Source of the DNA: DATJSN01 sp035504095
Lineage (GTDB): Bacteria; Planctomycetota; Phycisphaerae; WQYP01
Reading direction: 5' to 3'
NCBI GenBank assembly: GCA_035504095.1
Contig: DATJSN010000012.1
Location: 1-40,596 of the forward strand
Length of the DNA stretch: 40,596 nucleotides
Part shown: one piece after another, positions 7,542 to 14,937 of the stretch
Layout: each line of letters begins with the position of its first letter
How positions within the stretch are numbered: the stretch's first letter is position 1
Program-made: the position numbers and the translations under genes
The notes under the pieces: generated by a model
Told to the model about the DNA's origin: nothing
The model's input: the letters and a program-made list of their open reading frames with translations, nothing else
The model's database searches: none

Positions 7542-9473
7542 TTACATTTCCTCCAGCACCGATATCCCCAGCAATTCATTAAGCCCCACGCGCAGGACGG
7601 CTGCGGTCAGAATGCAAAGGGTAAGTCGGCTGTTGCGAAGTTTAACCGTCGGGGCTTTAAGAACCGGGCAGGCTTCATAAAAGCCCGAAAATGCGCTGCT
7701 GAGTTCATAAAGATACGTGCACAAATGGTGCGGTTTAAGATCGCCTGCGACTGTTTGAACAACTTCGCCAAATTGCATCAATCGAATGGCCAATTCGCGT
7801 TCCTGGCTGGTTTCCATCAGCACCTCCGCCGCAGAAAATGTACCGCCATTTTCCGTTGCCGCTTTGCGGAGAATGCTCCGAAGACGCGCGTATGCATACT
7901 GCAGGTATGGGCCGGTATTTCCCTCCAGCGCCAAAAGCCGATCCCATACGAATTGATAATCGGTGACGCGATCCTGCCTTAAATCCGCGTATTTAATCGC
8001 TCCGATGCCCACCGCTTGCGCCACGAGTTTCCGCTGCTCTTCGGTTAATTCGGGGTTTTTCTCAGTAACCACTTTGGCGGCGCGAATGATCGCTTCGTCC
8101 AGTAACTCGCGTAACTTCACCGATTCGCCCGAACGGGTTTTAAACGGCCTGCCGTCTTCACCAAGAATGGTTCCGAATGCAGCGTGTTCCAACAGCGCCG
8201 CTTTGCCGGAAACAGGATTGACGTCCCAGTGGGCGGCACGGATCGTGTCAAAGACCATTGCAAAATGCTGGGCTTGGCGCGCATCGGTGGTGTAAATGAC
8301 GCGGTCGGCGTACCAGTCATGGCTTAGCGGAGCCTGGTCTACGGGTATGGTTTTGCTTTCAATGATCCGGAAATACAAGGCGGCCAGGTCCGTCGTTGCG
8401 TAAAGAAACGCCCCGTCGCTTTTCTGCACGATCAGTGGCAAGGGCTTTTTGTCTTTATCCACGTAGCCGGGCAGGAACACGCAGAAAGCCCCTTCTGAAT
8501 AAGCCGCGAATGCCCGTTTTATCACCACCGGCTCCGCCGCTTCTTTAACCTGCTCTTGCACTTCGGGTGATTCCGGATTGTTGCTTTCTTCCGTCAGTCC
8601 GGCTTCGGGGCCTTCGCCGCCGAACTCCAGCGCCGCTTTCAACCGTTCCACGACGATGGGCAGGCGCCCGGCATAAAAACTTTCGCCCCGTTCGTGGACG
8701 GGCAAAAGCGAAATTCCCAGCAAGTTAAAAATTTCCTGCGCATGGCGCGTGCTTTCATTGCGCAACCACAGCCATATCCGCTGCGCTTCGGGATCGCCGG
8801 ATTGCAACGCGACCACCGCCTGGCGCGCTTCACGGGAGAATTCCAGATCGTCCTTGTCGCGCTGAACAGACTGTTTGTAATAAGCGTCGAGGTCGGAAAT
8901 ATGCGGCACTGAAGCGAGGGAAAAATTCAGATCGCGGGCGTGGCGGATCAGCATGCCGAACTGCGTGCCGAAGTCGCCCACGTGATTCTGGCGAATCACC
9001 CGGTGACCCAGAAACTCCAGCACCCGGGCGATCGCGTCGCCGATAACGCTGCTGCGCAGATGGCCGACGTGCATTTCCTTGGCGACGTTGGGACCGGCAT
9101 AATCCACCACAACGGTTTGTGTTTGTTCATGTTTATCCAGGCCGCCGCGCTGGAGCTCCGCCGGGTCGTCCGCCAATTTGATCAATTGACCGGAAAGCCA
9201 TTCGTGTTTAAGCCGCAGGTTGATAAAGCCTGGACCGGCGATCTGCGGGGTTTCGCAGATATCGGAAATGTTAAGATGATGGATGATCTGCTCGGCCGTC
9301 TGGCGCGGCGGCAACGAAAGTTTGCGGCCCAGGGCCATCGCGGCGTTGCACTGGTAATCGGCGAATTTGGGATCGCCGAGCTTCAGCGCCGGATCGTCGG
9401 CAAATTCCGAACCGAAAGCCAGGCCGATCGCTTCAGAAAAGCGCTGGCGAAGAATTGATAGTGCGCTGATCAA
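7542..9473 (-). CDS. argS: Arginyl-tRNA synthetase
   Basis: This class I aminoacyl-tRNA synthetase charges tRNA-Arg. The 643-aa protein has the N-terminal Arg_tRNA_synt_N domain, the HIGH-type signature HVGHL (135-139, within AKEMHVGHLRSSVIGDAIAR), a KMSKS-equivalent region FKTRSGESVKL, and a C-terminal DALR anticodon-binding domain ending in a helical bundle. A Glu-rich insertion (around EESNNPESPEVQEQ) sits inside the catalytic half. The start is TTG at 9473, overlapping the rsfS stop by four bases (TTGA), so the two genes are coupled. The palindrome cluster and the nusA leader lie downstream. Confidence 0.95.
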   Translation of the reverse strand: MISALSILRQRFSEAIGLAFGSEFADDPALKLGDPKFADYQCNAAMALGRKLSLPPRQTAEQIIHHLNISDICETPQIAGPGFINLRLKHEWLSGQLIKLADDPAELQRGGLDKHEQTQTVVVDYAGPNVAKEMHVGHLRSSVIGDAIARVLEFLGHRVIRQNHVGDFGTQFGMLIRHARDLNFSLASVPHISDLDAYYKQSVQRDKDDLEFSREARQAVVALQSGDPEAQRIWLWLRNESTRHAQEIFNLLGISLLPVHERGESFYAGRLPIVVERLKAALEFGGEGPEAGLTEESNNPESPEVQEQVKEAAEPVVIKRAFAAYSEGAFCVFLPGYVDKDKKPLPLIVQKSDGAFLYATTDLAALYFRIIESKTIPVDQAPLSHDWYADRVIYTTDARQAQHFAMVFDTIRAAHWDVNPVSGKAALLEHAAFGTILGEDGRPFKTRSGESVKLRELLDEAIIRAAKVVTEKNPELTEEQRKLVAQAVGIGAIKYADLRQDRVTDYQFVWDRLLALEGNTGPYLQYAYARLRSILRKAATENGGTFSAAEVLMETSQERELAIRLMQFGEVVQTVAGDLKPHHLCTYLYELSSAFSGFYEACPVLKAPTVKLRNSRLTLCILTAAVLRVGLNELLGISVLEEM

Positions 9474-10234
9474 AGTTTGCCTTTTTTCTTTGCGGACGAG
9501 GTTTTCTTCTTAACGCCATCGGGAGTGTTGGTTGTTTTAGTCTTTTTCGCCGCGGTTTTTCGTCTGGTTTTTGCCGGTGCTTTTTTAGCTGCGGACTTCT
9601 TACCGGCGCTTTTGCGGGGTTTTATCGCGCCCGGTCCGGATTTTTCGACGATCGTTTGCTGCGACGGAATATCGATAACGACAACATCTTCCTCAATAAA
9701 TTCTTCCAGCGTATCACCTGCCGGGCCCAGAGCCTCACCGATGAAGTCCTGCATTGGATTGAGCGCCGGCTCGGTTTCTTCGGTCTGCGGATATTCTTCG
9801 GATGCACGGTACGGAATTTCCGCCGTGGTCTGGATTGTGGCGGATTCGGCCTGCCGGCCAAGCATAGCCCGCCAATCCACTTTCGGACAATCGCCCCAGA
9901 GTAATTCCAGGTCGTAAAAATTCCGGCTTAGTTCATCAAATACATGAGCGACCACATCCACAAAATCAACAAGTATCCAGCGCGCCGCTTCATAGCCGCT
10001 GGTGCGCCAGGCGGGATAATTCGCTTTCTTGCCCAGATCAGTTAATTCATCCGCGACGGTGCGGATTTGCCTCGCTGAGGTGCCGGTGGAAATGACGAAA
10101 AATCGCGTCACCGGCGAACGGGCTCGCACATCAAGCACGATTACGTCTACGCAGCGCGTGTCTGCGGCCAGACCCGCCAACTGCGCCGCGAAGTCCATCG
10201 CGGGGTCTGGTTGTGTTTGCAAATTTTCCGGCAT
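9470..10234 (-). CDS. rsfS: Ribosomal silencing factor RsfS with a long basic tail
   Basis: RsfS binds ribosomal protein uL14 and blocks subunit joining when nutrients are short. Residues of about 15-125 form the RsfS domain: CVDVIVLDVRARSPVTRFFVISTG, then ARQIRTVADEL, WILVDFVDVVAHVFDELSRNFYDLELLWGD. The family is usually 105-135 aa. This protein is 254 aa because of an acidic, Pro/Glu-rich linker and a Lys/Ala-rich end (repeats of SAKKK and KTRRKTAAKK type) likely to bind nucleic acid. The ATG at 10234 is chosen because GAGG lies five bases upstream. It is the first gene of the rsfS-argS pair. Confidence 0.88.
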   Translation of the reverse strand: MPENLQTQPDPAMDFAAQLAGLAADTRCVDVIVLDVRARSPVTRFFVISTGTSARQIRTVADELTDLGKKANYPAWRTSGYEAARWILVDFVDVVAHVFDELSRNFYDLELLWGDCPKVDWRAMLGRQAESATIQTTAEIPYRASEEYPQTEETEPALNPMQDFIGEALGPAGDTLEEFIEEDVVVIDIPSQQTIVEKSGPGAIKPRKSAGKKSAAKKAPAKTRRKTAAKKTKTTNTPDGVKKKTSSAKKKGKL

Positions 10235-10429
10235 GTTTACCTCTGAACTCCGGCGAACCAAAGCACCATAGTCTCGCCGAAAAATCGCTATGAATCCAGC
10301 ATCTGGATGAATAATTGCCCGCCGTATTTCCTCGGTTAAAACTCAGGAGAACGATTTTGGGACGCGCGTTGCATACGAAGACTTTGCCATGAGATTCCTT
10401 AATTCTCAATATTTAGGACAGTTATTAAC

Positions 10430-12664
10430 CTATTTTCCCGACGGTTGGACATCGGCGTCTGTTGGAAACGGTTCTTGTTTAATGGCCACTGAGGAACCAA
10501 TACACTCACGATAAAACAGATATAAGCGATTGAGGATTTTTTCCGGGCAGAATTGTTCTTCCGCGACGGCTTTGGCTGCGCATGCAAGCCGCGCAGCAAG
10601 CTCCGGATCAAGAAGTATTCGCCGCAGAGCGGTGGTAAACGCAACCGTATCCTGGGGATCGACCAGCAGCCCGCTATATCCATCTTTCAAAAATTCGGTG
10701 AACGGCGCGATATTCGATGCCACCACTGGAACGCCAAGAAGCATGGCCTCCGCGACCACGTTAGGATGTGCTTCCATTCCGCTGGCCACGGCAAGCACCG
10801 AGGCCTGCTGGAGCCAGCGCAGTGCCTGTGAACGCTTTCGGTAGCCTGTGAAACGGCAACGCTTGCTGAGCGATTCACCCAGAATCCCGCGAATTTGTTC
10901 GTCCATACGGCGGCCTGATTCAGTGTAAACCTCTCCCATGTAAACCAGCGTCAGATCGGAAAATTCCTCCATCAATGGCCTGGCGGCTTGAGCCAACAGC
11001 AGCGCCCCCTTGGGCCCGGAAACCCTGCCAAGATAAAGAATATAACGGCCTGGATATTCGGCGGCCGGCGAATTTTCATCGATGGCCACATTCAAGGCAT
11101 TGGGAATAATCGCGTGGCGCTCGGGACTTAGCTCAAAAGCGGCCTGCGTCAAATTCAGGATATGTTCAGATAAAGCCACCCACGTTCGATGCAGAGAGAG
11201 TGTGCGGCGTTCAGCCCAATGTCGCAAATGGTGCGTTCGAAGACCCGCGTGACGTCTGATGATTGTTTCCGTATTCCTAAGCCTTATTACCACCTGACAT
11301 CCGTGAATTTTGAATGGAATCAATCCCAGGTAATCAGGACACTCAACGACGTCCAATTCGCCATTTTGTGCCAAAGCAGATATTTTTTTGCATAGTTTCC
11401 AGCGGTCTCGCAAACCAGGATGATCGCCGGCACTGCTTTGTCGCAAAGTGATAACGCGAACATCATTCTGAAATCTCACACGGTCAGATGTACCAAATTC
11501 GAAGACTGTAACCTTGTGCCCCTTGCCAGCGAACCCTTCAGCCAGGATCGACGTCGCCGTTCCTATGCCGCCATGCTGTTTGGGTGGATAAGCATTACAG
11601 ACCAGACCGATATGCAACCTGGAACGATCAAGATTATTTGCCGGCCGATGTTTATCACCGGCGACGTTTGCCTGTTGAAACTCGCCTGCACAAGCCGAAT
11701 TAGTCGCGGTCATCGGCGGCTGAACCGAACCGGCGAATATTCGTTTAATAAGACCGGAAACCTCACCGGCCGCGGTTGCTGCGCCAATGAAATACTTGCG
11801 AGACGCCGCGGTATTTCCACAACAGAGCGAAAAGGCCGCACGAAGAGTCCGAAACACCGCCCGGCCTGATTTGACTGTCAGTTTATCCAAAGTCCAGAAC
11901 AGAGAAAGATGCGGCATACTAAACATCTCGACATATCCCGCCCCGAAGGCAACATGGCATAAATAACGCAGATGAAGACGGTGGGGCGCCACCCAGTGTT
12001 TGAGGCTCACACGCGGCGAATAAACCACATTGGCGCCGGTGTCCAGCGCGCGTTGCAAAAAATCGGTGTCTTCACCGTTTAAAAGTCCGGCGCCGCTCCG
12101 ACCAATGCATTCGTTAAATGTACCAATGGCGCCAAACAGGCTTGTTCGTATTGCCATATTGCATCCCGCGCCCATGGGTTCGCTTAATTGCAGGAGATTT
12201 TCACCAAGTTCCACCTGGCTAAGTAGACCGCCGATTACGCTGCTGAACCAAATGGGTTTGGCAACTTCCTGCCAGTCCAGTTCCACTTTGCCCATGACAA
12301 CGTCCGCTTCCGTTGCGTCCATGTCGGCGAGCAAATTTACCAGCAAATCACGATCTACCCAGACATCATCATCCAGAAATACCAGCAAGTCGCCCGACGT
12401 CTCCTGGATGGCTTTGTTTCGTGCGCGCGATAAACCGGATATGTGATCGTGCATAAAACGGGTTTTAAAGGGCAGCTTGGGTGCATTCTCGCGAAAGACC
12501 CGCTCGGTATCATCGGTGCAGGCGTTGGCGATGACCAGCAACTCCACCTGGCAATCAGGTGGAATAGTCAGATGTGAAAGACTCTCCAGCGTACGTGAGA
12601 GCAATTTAGCCCGCTGATGTGTGGGTATGGCAATGGTCACATGGTCGATGAGATTTTTCGTCAT
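10430..12664 (-). CDS. Bifunctional glycosyltransferase, GT2 fused to GT4
   Basis: This protein of about 744 aa joins two glycosyltransferase domains. Residues 5-300 are a GT-A family 2 domain (VTIAIPTHQRAKLLSRTLESL, metal-binding FLDDDVW at 97-102, acceptor-side NGEDTDFLQRAL). Residues from about 350 to 720 are a GT-B family 4 domain (HIGLVCNAYPPKQHGGIGTA, YLGRVSGPKGALLLAQA, and the E-x7-E motif in MEAHPNVVAEAM). It probably adds two sugars in succession to a lipid-linked or surface glycan in the cytoplasm. It lies 82 bases downstream of a sulfotransferase on the same strand. The ATG at 12664 is preferred over a TTG at 12676, and neither has a strong ribosome binding site. Sugar specificity cannot be read from sequence. 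Confidence 0.85.
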   Translation of the reverse strand: MTKNLIDHVTIAIPTHQRAKLLSRTLESLSHLTIPPDCQVELLVIANACTDDTERVFRENAPKLPFKTRFMHDHISGLSRARNKAIQETSGDLLVFLDDDVWVDRDLLVNLLADMDATEADVVMGKVELDWQEVAKPIWFSSVIGGLLSQVELGENLLQLSEPMGAGCNMAIRTSLFGAIGTFNECIGRSGAGLLNGEDTDFLQRALDTGANVVYSPRVSLKHWVAPHRLHLRYLCHVAFGAGYVEMFSMPHLSLFWTLDKLTVKSGRAVFRTLRAAFSLCCGNTAASRKYFIGAATAAGEVSGLIKRIFAGSVQPPMTATNSACAGEFQQANVAGDKHRPANNLDRSRLHIGLVCNAYPPKQHGGIGTATSILAEGFAGKGHKVTVFEFGTSDRVRFQNDVRVITLRQSSAGDHPGLRDRWKLCKKISALAQNGELDVVECPDYLGLIPFKIHGCQVVIRLRNTETIIRRHAGLRTHHLRHWAERRTLSLHRTWVALSEHILNLTQAAFELSPERHAIIPNALNVAIDENSPAAEYPGRYILYLGRVSGPKGALLLAQAARPLMEEFSDLTLVYMGEVYTESGRRMDEQIRGILGESLSKRCRFTGYRKRSQALRWLQQASVLAVASGMEAHPNVVAEAMLLGVPVVASNIAPFTEFLKDGYSGLLVDPQDTVAFTTALRRILLDPELAARLACAAKAVAEEQFCPEKILNRLYLFYRECIGSSVAIKQEPFPTDADVQPSGK

Positions 12665-12746
12665 ATTTGTCAGCAAAATTTCTTCGCCAAACTTCGCGAC
12701 ACCGGGCTCTTGTTGGGCTCATTAGAAAGAGCGAATCAAATCGCCA

Positions 12747-13760
12747 TCAATGATTTTCCGTTTTTTCCATTGCACTATTGTACTCCGTTTTGCAAAAAAT
12801 TTTCCAAACATTCTGCCCCGGAGAAGTTTTTGAAAAAAAACGTTGGGACCACGATCGGTACCAGCTCGGCCTGTATCTACAGAAAACATTGGCCGCGTTA
12901 TTCTTAAATTGCACCGACAAAGGACAATCATCCATCGCATGATCGACCGAATAATCTAATTTGCTCAGGCACGGTTGCATAACCGAATTCAGCATCCATT
13001 GATCTTCTCGAGTACATTCGTGTTTCCATGTACCGATGCGTGTCAGGTCCGGCGGAGAGAATACACGATGCTTCCAGGATAATTCCCATTCCGGTACAAC
13101 ATCGGTGTGAACATTGGAATCCAGTTGCCGTGTTTCAAAATCTACGCCAATAAATTCACAGACGCGCCGGAGTTCAGCCTCAGGATCAGTCACGAGGTTT
13201 TCAAATTTCATCCGAATCATGCGCTCTGGAAAGCGTTTTTCAAATTCGATCATTTTTTCCATTGAACGGCGCCATTCAAACGCATGTAAACGAAGCAATC
13301 GATGTCGCGGCCAGGGTGTTTTCATCAGGGATAAAATAACGTCGCGCCCGTCCCTGAGCACCCATATCACACGCGAACCGGGAAATAAATTGAGTATTTC
13401 GGGCACGATCAAGTGATGATTCGGTGTCTTTTCTCCCACTCGTTCTTTGCCGTGTTTAACCATGTAGAGTTGCAGTGCGGCGGCAAGTAAATTGGCCCAG
13501 GTAGATTCAGAACCGGCTAACTGGTTCAACAGCTCGGACTTATTCAATTTTAGATCGCGCGACCTGGGAGCATTTATAAATCGGTCAACAAGAGTCTCCG
13601 TGTTGGCGCACTTCCGGGCATCTTCCACACGACATACGTGTTCAAAAAAATGGGTTTCAGGGGGAATTGCAATACGGCTGTGACGGTCCAGCATGGCGGC
13701 CAACAAGGTGGTGCCCGAACGTTCATACCCGACTATAAAAAACAGGGGGCTATTAATCAT
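12747..13760 (-). CDS. PAPS-dependent sulfotransferase family protein
   Basis: This 337-aa protein has the sulfotransferase signatures: the 5'-phosphosulfate loop FIVGYERSGTTLLAAML (Ser15, Thr17 region) and the 3'-phosphate motif VIWVLRDGRDVILSL. The central GEKTPNHH segment is also typical. It would transfer a sulfuryl group from PAPS to a hydroxyl or amine, often on a polysaccharide or lipid. The start is ATG at 13760, right where the family pattern begins. It is transcribed toward the GT2-GT4 gene and divergently from the deacetylase-like gene, so a role in making a sulfated surface glycan is a reasonable inference. The acceptor is unknown. Confidence 0.85.
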   Translation of the reverse strand: MINSPLFFIVGYERSGTTLLAAMLDRHSRIAIPPETHFFEHVCRVEDARKCANTETLVDRFINAPRSRDLKLNKSELLNQLAGSESTWANLLAAALQLYMVKHGKERVGEKTPNHHLIVPEILNLFPGSRVIWVLRDGRDVILSLMKTPWPRHRLLRLHAFEWRRSMEKMIEFEKRFPERMIRMKFENLVTDPEAELRRVCEFIGVDFETRQLDSNVHTDVVPEWELSWKHRVFSPPDLTRIGTWKHECTREDQWMLNSVMQPCLSKLDYSVDHAMDDCPLSVQFKNNAANVFCRYRPSWYRSWSQRFFSKTSPGQNVWKIFCKTEYNSAMEKTENH

Positions 13761-13976
13761 AGAAATCTCATTCGCCGTCTATGTACGAAGAGCGGTGTAA
13801 AACTGGAGCCCAATAAGCTTGAAGCCAGTTTAACCGGCCAGTAGTGCTTCCAACAATAGCCACGGCGTGAAGTATCCATACACAGCCATGAGTCGGGATT
13901 TTATCGAATGCTCTATTGCCAGGCTCTTCAAATAACGCTATCTTCACCGCCGGCGCTTAATCTGACAGCAATAATT

Positions 13977-14795
13977 ATGTCTAAAATTTTCGCAATTCAT
14001 GGAGTAGCAAGGCGGCCACGCCCCGAAACCTTTGTATATCGCAGTTATTTTGCCTCTCGAGCCCTTAAATTACACCTTCGAAAACGCACCAATCGCTATG
14101 TTTCCCTGGATATGGCGCTTTCGGGTCAGGGCGACGCCTTGACCATAGATGACGCCACAAGCGCCGGATTCGAAGCTGCAATTCTCGCGCGTAAGTACGG
14201 CCACGAAGTTACTTTATTCATCAATCCTCATAACGTGATCGATCGAACTCCATATTTCATGAATGTATTGGATATGGCCCTTGATAAAACCCGGCGATCG
14301 GAAATTATGTTTAATGAACGTCGCTTTCTCCTGGATTCTTTTAATGCAAAACTCAGCCTGAGAAAAGAGTTAAAAAGCAGACTTATGAAATTGACCACTG
14401 AGCCCGTTCGAACAGAGTTTGTCCAGCGACTGGCGGTCGATTTGGATGTTCCGGATCTTTCTGTTCCGGAACATTTGCGCGTTATTTCCCTTGAGGAAAT
14501 CCTGGTGCTCCGCGATATGGGCGTTTCAATAGCCAATCATGGCTGGACGCATGGAGCAATCGAAGCGCTGGATCCTTCTGTCGCACGCGATGAAATTATA
14601 AAGGCCAAAAAGTGGATTGCCCAAGAATGCCGTATAACAGCTTCCGCGTACGCCGTTCCCTTTGGAAATGCCTTGCCGCCGTTTGAAATATCAGATGATG
14701 TTTGTGGAGTATGGTTCTTGCTCAATTTCAACTCGAAACCCGGTTTTGTCGGCCCGAATGTTTTCAACCGCGAATCGCTCGATGTTCGCAACTAA
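13977..14795 (+). CDS. Polysaccharide deacetylase-like (CE4/NodB) protein
   Basis: This 272-aa protein has the CE4 layout: LTIDDATSAGFEAAILARKY with the metal/catalytic Asp pair (58-59), VTLFINP, and a metal-binding H-x3-H in ANHGWTHGAIEAL (His188, His192). The canonical TFDDG is changed to TIDDAT, so the active site deviates. No signal peptide is seen, so it may act inside the cell. A reading frame extends upstream to 13908, but the first ATG consistent with the family is at 13977; no clear ribosome binding site marks either. It starts a plus-strand pair with the GH31 gene. It could de-N-acetylate a glycan precursor. Confidence 0.65.
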   Translation: MSKIFAIHGVARRPRPETFVYRSYFASRALKLHLRKRTNRYVSLDMALSGQGDALTIDDATSAGFEAAILARKYGHEVTLFINPHNVIDRTPYFMNVLDMALDKTRRSEIMFNERRFLLDSFNAKLSLRKELKSRLMKLTTEPVRTEFVQRLAVDLDVPDLSVPEHLRVISLEEILVLRDMGVSIANHGWTHGAIEALDPSVARDEIIKAKKWIAQECRITASAYAVPFGNALPPFEISDDVCGVWFLLNFNSKPGFVGPNVFNRESLDVRN

Positions 14796-14937
14796 ATCCT
14801 GGTCCCGGCCGTGATGAAAAAAGGCTGCTGCGGGAAATGCAAAGGCAAATTTTCTCTGGACTATTTGCGCCTTTTCGGGCAAACTAACCGGGCCTCCATA
14901 CGCTCCTTAATCCGCTGTTTACATTCGGAGTATGCGC

